Origin: JACNJF01 sp050291745
GTDB taxonomy: Bacteria; Pseudomonadota; Gammaproteobacteria; GCA-001735895
NCBI GenBank assembly: GCA_050291745.1
Contig: JBNKKI010000173.1
Coordinates: 16,807 to 80,806, forward strand
Length of the DNA: 64,000 nt
Reading direction: 5' to 3'
Each line of letters starts with the position of its first letter. The first letter of the stretch is position 1. The position numbers and the translations under genes were made by a program. The notes under the pieces were generated by a model. The model did no database searches. It was given only the letters and a program-made list of their open reading frames with translations, and was not told the DNA's origin. This document shows positions 35,259 through 43,662 of this stretch, piece by piece.

Positions 35259-36413
35259 ATGTCTGAAAATTCTAATCAGGTTTTACCGAAAGCCAAAAAA
35301 TCGGTAGCTCTCTCCGGTACAGCTGCTGGAAACACTGCTATTTGTACTGTAGGGCGCACAGGTAATGACTTGCATTATCGTGGATATGATATTCTGGATT
35401 TTGCCGATAAGGCCGAGTTTGAAGAAATTGCCTTTTTGCTCATTCATGGTCACTTACCCAATATTTCTGAGCTTGATGCTTATAAAGCCAGACTGAAGTC
35501 AATGCGTGGTTTACCCAAAGCAGTAAAAAAAGCGCTTGAAGCTTTACCATCAACCGCGCATCCAATGGATGTAATGCGTACAGCCTGTTCTGTGATGGGT
35601 ATCTGTATACCCGAGAAAGACAGTCATCCGACTGCTGAAGCACGCGATATCATTGATCGCTTGATGGCCAGTTTTGGATCAGCCTTACTGTACTGGTATC
35701 ACTTTGCAGTCAATGGTAAACGTATAGAAGTTGAAACTGATGATGACTCTATAGGGGGGCATTTTCTCAATTTATTACATGGTAAGAAAGCGCCGGATTC
35801 CTGGGTTCGTGCGATGCATACATCATTAAATTTATATGCCGAGCATGAGTATAATGCATCAACATTTACTGCACGTGTTATCGCAGGAACAAATTCTGAT
35901 ATTTATTCTGCTATTACCGGAGCCATTGGCGCATTACGCGGGCCAAAACATGGTGGTGCTAATGAAGAAGCTTTCCGTACTCAAAGTCGTTATAAAACAG
36001 CAGATGAAGCTGAAGCGGATATTCGCGCCCGGGTAGAACGTAAGGAAATTGTCATTGGTTTTGGTCATCCTGTGTATACAGTGGGTGATCCACGCAATGA
36101 AGTTATCAAATCCGTTGCTAAACAGTTATCTGAAGAAGCAGGTAATACGAGAATGTTCGATGTTGCCGAACGTCTGGAAAGCGTCATGTGGGATATCAAA
36201 AAAATGTTCCCTAATCTGGACTGGTTCTCAGCCGTATCTTATAACCAGATGGGTGTACCCACGGATATGTTCACCCCGTTATTTGTCATATCACGGGTCA
36301 CAGGCTGGGGTGCTCATGTTATTGAACAGCGCGAAGACGGTAAAATTATACGTCCTTCAGCGAATTATGTCGGGCCTGATATCCGTCCTTACGTCAGCAT
36401 TGATAAACGATAA
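35259..36413 (+). CDS. prpC: 2-methylcitrate synthase
   Basis: 384 residues, citrate-synthase fold. It condenses propionyl-CoA with oxaloacetate to form 2-methylcitrate. The catalytic triad regions are visible: His in RGPKHGGANEE, His in GFGHPVYTVGDPR and Asp in VPTDMFTPLFVISR. The N-terminal text SGTAAGNTAICTVGRTGNDLHYRGYDILD is typical of PrpC. It starts two bases after prpB's stop, with GGAGGAAA inside the prpB end. It is followed by a hairpin, a family B scar and then the regulator gene. Confidence 0.95.
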   Translation: MSENSNQVLPKAKKSVALSGTAAGNTAICTVGRTGNDLHYRGYDILDFADKAEFEEIAFLLIHGHLPNISELDAYKARLKSMRGLPKAVKKALEALPSTAHPMDVMRTACSVMGICIPEKDSHPTAEARDIIDRLMASFGSALLYWYHFAVNGKRIEVETDDDSIGGHFLNLLHGKKAPDSWVRAMHTSLNLYAEHEYNASTFTARVIAGTNSDIYSAITGAIGALRGPKHGGANEEAFRTQSRYKTADEAEADIRARVERKEIVIGFGHPVYTVGDPRNEVIKSVAKQLSEEAGNTRMFDVAERLESVMWDIKKMFPNLDWFSAVSYNQMGVPTDMFTPLFVISRVTGWGAHVIEQREDGKIIRPSANYVGPDIRPYVSIDKR

Positions 36414-36435
36414 AGTTATCGCTGAATCTGCTGCT

Positions 36436-36453
36436 TCAACTGATTTTTCCAGG
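36436..36453 (+). repeat. Scar of a family B element end
   Basis: TCAACTGATTTTTCCAGG matches the 18-bp right end of family B, followed by TTCAA. No left end or body is present, so this is a deletion remnant. It lies 22 bases after prpC's stop, between the two halves of the propionate cluster. Confidence 0.65.
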
Positions 36454-36477
36454 TTCAATTCTACTCCTCCATCAAAA

Positions 36478-36506
36478 GCCATTACTGTTCATGTGACAGT
36501 AATGGC
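36478..36506 (+). terminator. Hairpin after prpC
   Basis: GCCATTACTGT and ACAGTAATGGC form a perfect 11-bp stem with a seven-base loop. A looser AT-rich tract (ending TATTTTTG) follows 10 bases later. It probably ends or attenuates the prpBC transcript before the regulator gene. Confidence 0.6.
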
Positions 36507-36525
36507 TCATAAGTAATTATTATTT

Positions 36526-36535
36526 TTGTCGACAA
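36526..36535. promoter_or_regulatory. GntR-type operator 1 (TTGTCGACAA)
   Basis: A perfect palindrome TTGTCGACAA, one of three identical copies around the start of the GntR gene. The motif has the TNGT-N-ACNA shape bound by FadR-subfamily GntR regulators. It lies 52 bases (about five helical turns) upstream of the second copy. Confidence 0.7.
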
Positions 36536-36576
36536 TTTCGATATTATCTATGGACTATTGCCTGAATAATGGCTAT

Positions 36577-36588
36577 ATTGTCGACAAT
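36577..36588. promoter_or_regulatory. GntR-type operator 2 (ATTGTCGACAAT)
   Basis: A perfect 12-base palindrome, 28 bases before the ATG of the GntR gene, so in the promoter or leader. It is phased with operator 1. Together they suggest autoregulation and control of gntR-acnD-prpF-acuI. Confidence 0.75.
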
Positions 36589-36615
36589 TAATGAATATAA
36601 TAATTTCTTCTTTTT

Positions 36616-37311
36616 ATGATGCTAGTCACCGAAGCCCCTGTTACATCAGCCGATAAAACTTTTTTCAAGTTAAGAGCGGATATTGTAGAAGGTGAAATTC
36701 TGGCTGGCTCCAAGCTAAGTGAAGCTGAATTGTCGACAAAATATGGTGTCAGTCGCGCAGTTATCCGGGAAGCTATAAATCGTCTTGAATTCTGTCATCT
36801 GGTAGAACGTAAGGCTAATATTGGCGCTAGAGTTGTCGCAATAACCGCAACAGGGCTGGCAGAACTATATGAAGTGCGAGAAGCGCTTGAAGGTATGGCG
36901 GCACGTCTTGCCGCGATTCATATGACGGATCAGCAAATAAAAGATTTAAACAGTTTACTGGATAGCCATCTAAAAACCGTTCAAAACGGTGATTCTTATT
37001 ATCAGGAAGCGGGTGATCTGGATTTCCATTACCGCATAGTCCAGGGTAGTAAAAACAAACATTTGATCTCTGTTTTGATTGATAGTAATTACCACCTGAT
37101 CCGTATGTATCGTGTGCAATTAGGAATGGCTGGCCCCAGAGTTTCCACCGCTTTTGAAGAGCATAGGCAGGTAGCCAAAGCAATTTCCAATCGTGATGCG
37201 GAGCTCGCTGAAATTTTAATGCGCCGACATATCCTTTATACAAAAAATAGCCTTGAACAAAAAATAAATAAAACTAATAACCAGAAACCTGAAAAAATCA
37301 GAGAGCAATAA
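36616..37311 (+). CDS. GntR-family (FadR subgroup) regulator of the propionate cluster
   Basis: 231 residues: winged helix-turn-helix at about 12-75 (FFKLRADIVEGEILAGSKLSEAELSTKYGVSRAVIREAINRLE) and an all-helical FCD ligand domain at about 85-215 with metal-binding residues (D in QEAGDLDFHYRIV; H in EEHRQVAKAI; RRH near 210). It starts ATGATG with no good ribosome-binding site. It sits inside the prp cluster, starting 202 bases after prpC and ending 1 base before acnD. Three TTGTCGACAA palindromes, one within its own coding region (36730-36739), are its likely operators. Its effector is probably a methylcitrate-cycle intermediate (inference). Confidence 0.88.
   Translation: MMLVTEAPVTSADKTFFKLRADIVEGEILAGSKLSEAELSTKYGVSRAVIREAINRLEFCHLVERKANIGARVVAITATGLAELYEVREALEGMAARLAAIHMTDQQIKDLNSLLDSHLKTVQNGDSYYQEAGDLDFHYRIVQGSKNKHLISVLIDSNYHLIRMYRVQLGMAGPRVSTAFEEHRQVAKAISNRDAELAEILMRRHILYTKNSLEQKINKTNNQKPEKIREQ
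36730..36739. promoter_or_regulatory. GntR-type operator 3 inside the regulator gene
   Basis: A third TTGTCGACAA lies inside the GntR coding region, about 114 bases after its start codon. It could act as an auxiliary site for looping or as a roadblock. Coding constraint (ELSTKYG) may also explain it. Confidence 0.45.
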
Positions 37312-37312
37312 T

Positions 37313-39916
37313 ATGAATACTGAATACCGTAAACCACTGGCCGGTTTCAATGTGGATTATTTTGATACACGCGCAGCAATAGAGGCAATTCAAGCTGGTG
37401 CATATAGTCGATTACCTTACACTTCCCGTGTTCTGGCTGAACAGTTGGTACGTCGCTGTGATCCCGCATCTTTGACCGATTCACTAAAGCAAATAATTGA
37501 ACGTCGACGTGATCTGGATTTTCCCTGGTACCCCGCTCGGGTAGTTTGTCATGACATCCTTGGTCAAACTGCACTGGTTGATCTGGCCGGTTTACGTGAT
37601 GCCATTGCTGATCAGGGGGGCGATCCGGCAAAGGTTAATCCAGTGGTGCCTACCCAGTTAATTGTTGATCACTCTCTGGCTGTAGAATACGCAGGATTTG
37701 ACCCTGATGCCTTTGAGAAAAATCGTGCCATAGAAGATAGAAGAAATGAAGATAGATTTCATTTTATTGAGTGGACTAAAACTGCTTTTCAAAATGTAGA
37801 TGTGATCCCGGCAGGTAACGGCATCATGCATCAAATCAATCTGGAAAAAATGTCTCCGGTTATTCAAACAAGAGATGGTGTTGCTTTTCCTGATACCTGT
37901 GTTGGTACTGATAGTCATACACCACACATCGATTCCCTGGGTGTTATCGCCATCGGTGTTGGTGGTCTGGAAGCCGAGACAGTCATGTTAGGTCGGCCTT
38001 CCATGATGCGTCTGCCCAATATTATCGGGGTCAAACTAAGCGGTAAACGTCAACCCGGTATTACTGCAACTGATATCGTACTGGCACTAACTGAATTTCT
38101 GCGAAATGAGAAAGTGGTTTCTTCATATCTTGAATTCTTCGGTGAAGGTGCATCCAATCTTACGCTTGGTGATCGTGCCACTATTTCAAATATGACACCT
38201 GAATTCGGTGCTTCTGCCGGTATGTTTTATATCGATGAACAAACCATCGAATACCTGAAATTAACCGGTCGGGATGTTGAGCAGGTAGCACTGGTTGAAC
38301 ACTATGCAAAAACCACCGGGCTATGGGCCGATAGTCTGATTGAGGCTGAATACGAACGTGTGATTGAATTTGATTTATCGACTGTCTGTCGCAATATGGC
38401 AGGGCCATCCAATCCTCATCGTCGTTTACCAACATCCGATTTACTGCAGCGTGGCTTCGCAGCTAATCAGGATAAGGAGATAGAAGATGATGGCAAAATG
38501 CCTGATGGTGCAGTGATTATAGCGGCCATAACAAGTTGTACAAATACCAGTAATCCACGCAATGTCGTGGCAGCCGGACTGGTTGCACGTAAGGCAAATG
38601 AACTGGGTTTAACCAGGAAACCCTGGGTGAAGACATCTTTTGCACCCGGTTCGAAAGTAGCCAAACTCTATCTACAGGATGCTGGTTTACTATCTGAAAT
38701 GGAGAAACTGGGTTTTGGAATAGTGGCTTATGCCTGTACCACCTGTAATGGTATGAGTGGTGCACTTGACCCTGAAATTCAACAGGAAGTGATTGACCGG
38801 GATCTTTATGCGACCGCTGTGTTATCGGGTAATCGTAATTTCGATGGTCGTATACATCCCTATGCTAAACAGGCTTTTCTGGCATCACCGCCATTGGTAG
38901 TAGCCTATGCCATTGCCGGTACTATGCATTTTGATATTGAACAGGATTCCCTGGGTACCGATAAAAATGGCAACCCCGTCACTTTGAAAGATATCTGGCC
39001 AACTGATGAAGAGATTGATGAAATAGTCAAAAACAGTGTTAAACCTGAGCAATTTAGTCAGGTATATAATCCCATGTTCGATCTGGGTCAGGTGAAAGAG
39101 GCTGAAAGTCCATTATATGACTGGAACCCGCAAAGCACTTACATACGACGTCCTCCCTACTGGGAAGGTGCACTGGCAGGTGAACGTAGCATGAAAGGAA
39201 TGCGCCCGCTGGCGGTTCTGGGTGACAATATTACCACTGACCATCTATCCCCATCTAATGCCATTTTGCTGGATAGTGCAGCAGGGGCTTATCTACATAA
39301 AATGGGTCTACCTGAAGTAGATTTTAATTCCTATGCGACTCATCGTGGAGATCATCTAACTGCTCAACGGGCAACCTTCGCTAATCCAAAGCTGCTCAAT
39401 GAAATGTGTCGGGATGAAAACGGTGAAGTTATACAGGGCTCTCTGGCAAGAATTGAACCGGAAGGCCGGCAAAGTAGAATGTGGGAAGCAATAGAAACTT
39501 ACATGCAACGTAAGCAAGCTCTGATTATTATTGCCGGTGCAGATTATGGACAGGGTTCATCACGAGACTGGGCGGCAAAAGGTGTCCGACTGGCAGGGGT
39601 TGAAGTTATTGTCGCAGAAGGATTCGAACGAATACACCGTACTAACCTGGTGGGCATGGGTGTGTTACCTCTGGAATTTATGGCTGGCGAAAACCGACAC
39701 AGCTATTCAATAGATGGTACAGAAACCTATGATGTCATCGGTGAAATAGCACCTTTGGCAACGCTTACAGTAAATATGACTCGTGCTAACGGCGAGCTTG
39801 TAGAAATACCAGTCACCTGTCGACTCGATACCGCCGAAGAGGTTCATGTTTATTCGGCCGGTGGCGTCCTGCAACGATTTGCACAGGACTTTCTTCAATC
39901 CAGCAATATAGCTTAA
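37313..39916 (+). CDS. acnD: Fe/S-dependent 2-methylcitrate dehydratase AcnD
   Basis: 867 residues, aconitase family. With PrpF it converts 2-methylcitrate to 2-methyl-cis-aconitate. [4Fe-4S] cysteine ligands are seen in ITSCTNTSNPRNV and YACTTCNGMSG. Substrate-binding and swivel-domain motifs include GTDSHTPHIDSLGVI, GDNITTDHLSPSN and YGQGSSRDWAAKG. The start PLAGFNVDYFDTRAAIEAI is typical of AcnD, not AcnA or AcnB. It begins one base after the regulator's stop and is followed by prpF, the usual pair that replaces PrpD. Confidence 0.95.
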   Translation: MNTEYRKPLAGFNVDYFDTRAAIEAIQAGAYSRLPYTSRVLAEQLVRRCDPASLTDSLKQIIERRRDLDFPWYPARVVCHDILGQTALVDLAGLRDAIADQGGDPAKVNPVVPTQLIVDHSLAVEYAGFDPDAFEKNRAIEDRRNEDRFHFIEWTKTAFQNVDVIPAGNGIMHQINLEKMSPVIQTRDGVAFPDTCVGTDSHTPHIDSLGVIAIGVGGLEAETVMLGRPSMMRLPNIIGVKLSGKRQPGITATDIVLALTEFLRNEKVVSSYLEFFGEGASNLTLGDRATISNMTPEFGASAGMFYIDEQTIEYLKLTGRDVEQVALVEHYAKTTGLWADSLIEAEYERVIEFDLSTVCRNMAGPSNPHRRLPTSDLLQRGFAANQDKEIEDDGKMPDGAVIIAAITSCTNTSNPRNVVAAGLVARKANELGLTRKPWVKTSFAPGSKVAKLYLQDAGLLSEMEKLGFGIVAYACTTCNGMSGALDPEIQQEVIDRDLYATAVLSGNRNFDGRIHPYAKQAFLASPPLVVAYAIAGTMHFDIEQDSLGTDKNGNPVTLKDIWPTDEEIDEIVKNSVKPEQFSQVYNPMFDLGQVKEAESPLYDWNPQSTYIRRPPYWEGALAGERSMKGMRPLAVLGDNITTDHLSPSNAILLDSAAGAYLHKMGLPEVDFNSYATHRGDHLTAQRATFANPKLLNEMCRDENGEVIQGSLARIEPEGRQSRMWEAIETYMQRKQALIIIAGADYGQGSSRDWAAKGVRLAGVEVIVAEGFERIHRTNLVGMGVLPLEFMAGENRHSYSIDGTETYDVIGEIAPLATLTVNMTRANGELVEIPVTCRLDTAEEVHVYSAGGVLQRFAQDFLQSSNIA

Positions 39917-39928
39917 AGGAGAGAATTA

Positions 39929-41107
39929 ATGCCTCATTTACCGCAAATTAAAATTCCCGCTACCTATATGCGTGGTGGAACCAGCAAAGGTGTATTTTTT
40001 AAGCTGAGTGACCTGCCTGAACCCGCTCAACAGGCAGGTGCAGCTCGTGATGCAATTTTGCTGCGAGTGATTGGTAGTCCTGATCCTTATGGAAAGCAAA
40101 CTGATGGAATGGGTGGCGCTACATCAAGTACCAGTAAAACAGTTATTCTGTCAAAAAGCAGCCGCAGTGATCACGATGTGGATTACCTGTTTGGACAAGT
40201 CGCAATAGATCGCGCTTTTGTCGACTGGAGCGGTAATTGTGGCAACTTAACATCGGCAGTTGGTTCATTTGCTATTAGTAGCGGTCTGGTCGATTCAGCA
40301 GGTATTCCACAAAATGGTATTGCTACAGTGCGTATCTGGCAGGCTAATATTGAAAAAACAATTATCGCCAAAGTACCAATGACTAATGGAGTAGTTCAGG
40401 AGACTGGTGATTTTGAACTTGATGGAGTTACCTTTCCGGCAGCAGAAGTTGAGCTGGAATTTATGGCTCCGGCGGATGGTGAAGGCGCTTTATTTCCAAG
40501 CGGTAATCTAGTAGATGAACTTGAAGTCCCTGATGTGGGCAGATTTAAAACCACAATGATTAATGCTGGTATTCCAACCATCTTTCTGAATGCTGAAGAT
40601 CTTGGATATAAGGGTACAGAATTGCAGGATGCAATAAATAATGATGAAGCGGCGCTGCAAAAGTTTGAAACAATACGAGCTTATGGAGCAGTTAAAATGG
40701 GCCTGATTAAAGATATTAAAGAAGCTGCTAACAGACAGCACACACCCAAGGTTGCATTCGTTGCAAAACCTGTTGATTACATTTCTTCCAGTGGTAAAAA
40801 CATCACGGCTGAAGATATCGACGTCAATGTGCGTGCGCTTTCAATGGGTAAGCTGCATCATGCTATGATGGGCACAGCAGCTGTAGCTATAGGTACGGCT
40901 GCAGCAATACCCGGTACTTTAGTGAATATTGCCGCAGGTGGAGAAGAACGTAACTCTGTACGCTTTGGTCATCCTTCAGGTACGCTTAAAGTGGGTGCGG
41001 AAGCGAGCCTGGTTGAGGGTAACTGGACAGTTAACAAGGTGATAATGAGCCGTAGTGCCAGAGTGCTAATGGAAGGCAGAGTTCATATACCCGGTGATTC
41101 TTTTTAA
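39929..41107 (+). CDS. prpF: 2-methylaconitate cis-trans isomerase PrpF
   Basis: 392 residues, diaminopimelate-epimerase-like fold. PrpF is required with AcnD, converting the trans isomer to 2-methyl-cis-aconitate. The family's active-site text is present: IPATYMRGGTSKGVFF, DGMGGATSSTSKTVIL, DWSGNCGNLTSAVGSFAI (with the catalytic-region Cys), and GHPSGTLKVGAE. An AAAGGAGAG ribosome-binding site lies 12 bases after acnD's stop, so the pair is clearly co-transcribed. Length is normal. Confidence 0.95.
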   Translation: MPHLPQIKIPATYMRGGTSKGVFFKLSDLPEPAQQAGAARDAILLRVIGSPDPYGKQTDGMGGATSSTSKTVILSKSSRSDHDVDYLFGQVAIDRAFVDWSGNCGNLTSAVGSFAISSGLVDSAGIPQNGIATVRIWQANIEKTIIAKVPMTNGVVQETGDFELDGVTFPAAEVELEFMAPADGEGALFPSGNLVDELEVPDVGRFKTTMINAGIPTIFLNAEDLGYKGTELQDAINNDEAALQKFETIRAYGAVKMGLIKDIKEAANRQHTPKVAFVAKPVDYISSSGKNITAEDIDVNVRALSMGKLHHAMMGTAAVAIGTAAAIPGTLVNIAAGGEERNSVRFGHPSGTLKVGAEASLVEGNWTVNKVIMSRSARVLMEGRVHIPGDSF

Positions 41108-41145
41108 ACGAGATCAATAATTAATTTAATAAAAGAGGATAAATA

Positions 41146-42141
41146 ATGACAACATTCCCTGCATGGCAAGTTAACAAAACGGATGAAGGTACATCTGTTT
41201 CACTCACTGAATTGACTCTGGACAACTTAACGGATGGAGACGTCACGATTCAAATAGAATACTCCGGCTTAAATTATAAAGATGGTCTGGCAATGACAAA
41301 AAGTGCCCTGATCATTAAAAATTATCCTCTGATTCCCGGAATTGATTTCGCAGGTACGGTTATTCAATCAGAAACTGATAAGTTCAAAGCAGGTGACAAG
41401 GTTATCTTAACCGGTTATGGCGTCGGTGAAAAATATAATGGTGGTTATGCAGGGATTGCCAGAGTTAAAAGTGAATGGCTGGTGCCTTTACCGGATAATA
41501 TGAGCACAAGACAGGCCATGGCCATAGGCACTGCAGGTTTTACAGCCATGTTATGTATTCTGGCACTGCAAAATCATGGCGTTAAAGCAGAAGATGGAAA
41601 TATATTAATCAGTGGTGCTGCTGGAGGCGTCGGTAGTATCGCTGTATCTATTTTGCATAAACTGGGTTACAAAGTAACCGCGATGACTGGCAGAATGCAT
41701 GAGGCAGATTATTTGCATCAGTTAGGTGCTAGCGACATCATTGACAGGAATGAGTTTGCAGGCAAGCCACGACCACTGGCGAAAGAAAACTGGGCTGCAG
41801 CGATAGATGTGGCAGGTGGTTTTACGCTGGCCAATATTTTAACGCAAATTAAAGCACAGGGAGCTGTTGCTGCCTGTGGACTGGCAGAATCAATGGATTT
41901 ACCAACATCTGTGGCCCCCTTTATTTTACGTGGAATCAGTTTATATGGTATTGACTCAGTCTATTGCCCGAATCATAAAAGACTCGATGCCTGGCAAAGA
42001 CTGTCACAGGACCTGGATTTAAATTCACTCGAATCAATGGTCACGGAAATTGAATTTAATGATATTCCACAAGCTGCGAAAGAAATTTTAAAGGGTCAGA
42101 TTCGCGGACGTGTGATTGTTAATCTGGAAAAATCAGTTTAG
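41146..42141 (+). CDS. acuI: Acrylyl-CoA reductase AcuI/YhdH (NADPH-dependent, MDR family)
   Basis: 331 residues, zinc-independent medium-chain reductase that reduces acrylyl-CoA to propionyl-CoA. Motifs: EYSGLNYKDGLAMT, PGIDFAGTVI, TAGFTAMLCILAL, and the nucleotide loop ISGAAGGVGSIAVSIL. Its product feeds the methylcitrate pathway encoded upstream (38 bases after prpF, with AAAGAGGA), so it would clear toxic acrylyl-CoA from acrylate, 3-hydroxypropionate or DMSP breakdown. The last residues and stop (LEKSV, TAG) are encoded by the end of a family B element, so the native C-terminus (probably ending near GRVIVNL) has been replaced. Confidence 0.92.
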   Translation: MTTFPAWQVNKTDEGTSVSLTELTLDNLTDGDVTIQIEYSGLNYKDGLAMTKSALIIKNYPLIPGIDFAGTVIQSETDKFKAGDKVILTGYGVGEKYNGGYAGIARVKSEWLVPLPDNMSTRQAMAIGTAGFTAMLCILALQNHGVKAEDGNILISGAAGGVGSIAVSILHKLGYKVTAMTGRMHEADYLHQLGASDIIDRNEFAGKPRPLAKENWAAAIDVAGGFTLANILTQIKAQGAVAACGLAESMDLPTSVAPFILRGISLYGIDSVYCPNHKRLDAWQRLSQDLDLNSLESMVTEIEFNDIPQAAKEILKGQIRGRVIVNLEKSV

Positions 42142-42213
42142 CGTGAAAAAACCTGACAGATTGATGTAGATGATCTAAGCCAGGGATGGCTGAAAGTGTT
42201 TTGATTTTATCAT
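42123..42213 (-). repeat. Deleted family B element at the acuI 3' end
   Basis: It begins with TCTGGAAAAATCAGTTTAGC (acuI stop codon inside), and continues with the reverse family B text CAGATTGATG and CTAAGCCAGGGATGGCTG. It then jumps to GTGTTTTGATTTTATCA from the other side of the element. The far end is missing. It abuts the family A copies that follow. Confidence 0.75.
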
Positions 42214-42222
42214 CCCATTAAA

Positions 42223-42462
42223 CCTGGATTCCGCAGTTGACCGCTCGCAATAACCATGACCCTAGATTCCACAGTTGACCGCTCGCAATAGAGATTAACC
42301 CACTGTTTCATAAACGATTACAGTTGATGTGTATAATCACCCAATCGGTGAATCCCGCTACGAACTGAATTGCAGGTTTGAGGCGGTGTATCTCTCCGTT
42401 GTAACGCCTTGATCTACACCAGCTTAAACACACAATCAACTCGTCCGACAGCGGATTCCGGG
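42223..42462 (-). repeat. Family A element with duplicated left end
   Basis: Two left ends in tandem: CCTGGATTCCGCAGTTGACC at 42223 and CCTAGATTCCACAGTTGACC at 42261, then one body and one right end (GACAGCGGATTCCGGG at 42462). Outer flanks are TTAAA and TTTAA. The central palindrome region is shortened compared with the 235-bp copies. This looks like one element inserted into the end of another, with later deletion. Confidence 0.8.
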
Positions 42463-42489
42463 TTTAAGGTAGTCTAACTATATGAGTAA

Positions 42490-43464
42490 CTATATAGTCA
42501 GTACCGTGCAACCACTGGTTTGCCTGTCTTCCAGTGCACGGTGCGCATCGGCACAATTTGCCAGCGGGTAAGTCTGGTTTATATGAATTTTTACATCACC
42601 ATTGGCTACCACACCAATCAAACGATTTGCGCCTTCCAGGAATAACTCTTTGGTGGCGACATGGGTCGCAAGAGTCGGACGTGTTACATATAAAGAACCT
42701 TTGGGTGCAAGAATGCCTGGATTAAAAGCTTCTACCGGTCCACTCGCATTACCATAAGTTGCCAATACACCAAATGGCTGTAAGGAATTCAGTGAAGCCT
42801 CAAAAGTTGCCTGACCAATTGAATCATAGGCTACTGCAACACCTTTTCCATTAGTGATTTCGGCAACACGGGCAGCTATATCCTCGTTACGGTACATAAT
42901 GATATGATCGCAGCCATTAGCTCTGGCCAGCTCAGCTTTAGCTTCAGAGCCTACACAGCCTATTACTGTGGCACCTAATAACTTTGCCCATTGGCATAGA
43001 ATTAAACCGACTCCGCCAGCCGCCGCATACATTAAAATAGTGTCACCGGGTTTGACCTGATAAGTTCGAAATAACAGGTAATGTGCCGTTAAGCCCTTAA
43101 GCATCATGGCAGCGGCAGTTAAATCATCGATATTGACTGGAATCTTACATAACTTATCAGCATCAATCAGACGTTCTTCAGCGTAAGCACCCTGACACAT
43201 AGGGTAGGTAACTCGATCCCCCGGTTTAAATGCAGTGACGCCCTCACCCAGTTCCGTGATAATGCCAACGGCTTCCATACCGAGAATAGCGGGCATATCA
43301 CCTACGGAATACAGGCCGGTACGGCCATAGACATCGATATAATTTAGTCCACAGGCCGTTTGTTTGAGCTTTACCTGTCCGGCGGCGGGTTGTCCGACCT
43401 CGATATCTTCCCATTGCAGTACTTCAGGACCACCGGTTTTATGAATTCGAATTGCTTTAGTCAT
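42490..43464 (-). CDS. qorA: NADPH:quinone oxidoreductase (zeta-crystallin family)
   Basis: 324 residues of the zinc-independent medium-chain reductase family. It would reduce quinones with NADPH in the cytosol. Motifs: ACGLNYIDVYGRTGLY, PAILGMEAVGII, AAMMLKGLTAHYLL, and nucleotide loop MYAAAGGVGLILCQWAKLLGA. The start MTKAIRIHKTGGPEVLQW and length match E. coli QorA. The gene stands alone, convergent with the acuI side, and a TGATTTTTCC-type family B scar lies just upstream of its start (43487-43500). Confidence 0.9.
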   Translation of the reverse strand: MTKAIRIHKTGGPEVLQWEDIEVGQPAAGQVKLKQTACGLNYIDVYGRTGLYSVGDMPAILGMEAVGIITELGEGVTAFKPGDRVTYPMCQGAYAEERLIDADKLCKIPVNIDDLTAAAMMLKGLTAHYLLFRTYQVKPGDTILMYAAAGGVGLILCQWAKLLGATVIGCVGSEAKAELARANGCDHIIMYRNEDIAARVAEITNGKGVAVAYDSIGQATFEASLNSLQPFGVLATYGNASGPVEAFNPGILAPKGSLYVTRPTLATHVATKELFLEGANRLIGVVANGDVKIHINQTYPLANCADAHRALEDRQTSGCTVLTI

Positions 43465-43662
43465 GTTGTTTCTCCACCATTGGTAAGCGATTTTTCCAGG
43501 TTAATTTACCCTTTATTTGCAATTTTTGCTTATATTTATTTTGTCTGTGATAAATAGGGCCACAGGATTATTTTATCAACTTATCCAGGATAATTATTAA
43601 TTAATAAGACTATGCGATATTCTGATTAGGATTAGACAGCATGATGAGTATAGAATACTTCT

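Noticed and set aside
43487..43500. GATTTTTCCAGG upstream of qorA as a full mobile element
   Set aside because: Only about 12 bases match a family B end, with no body, second end or target duplication; at most a scar.
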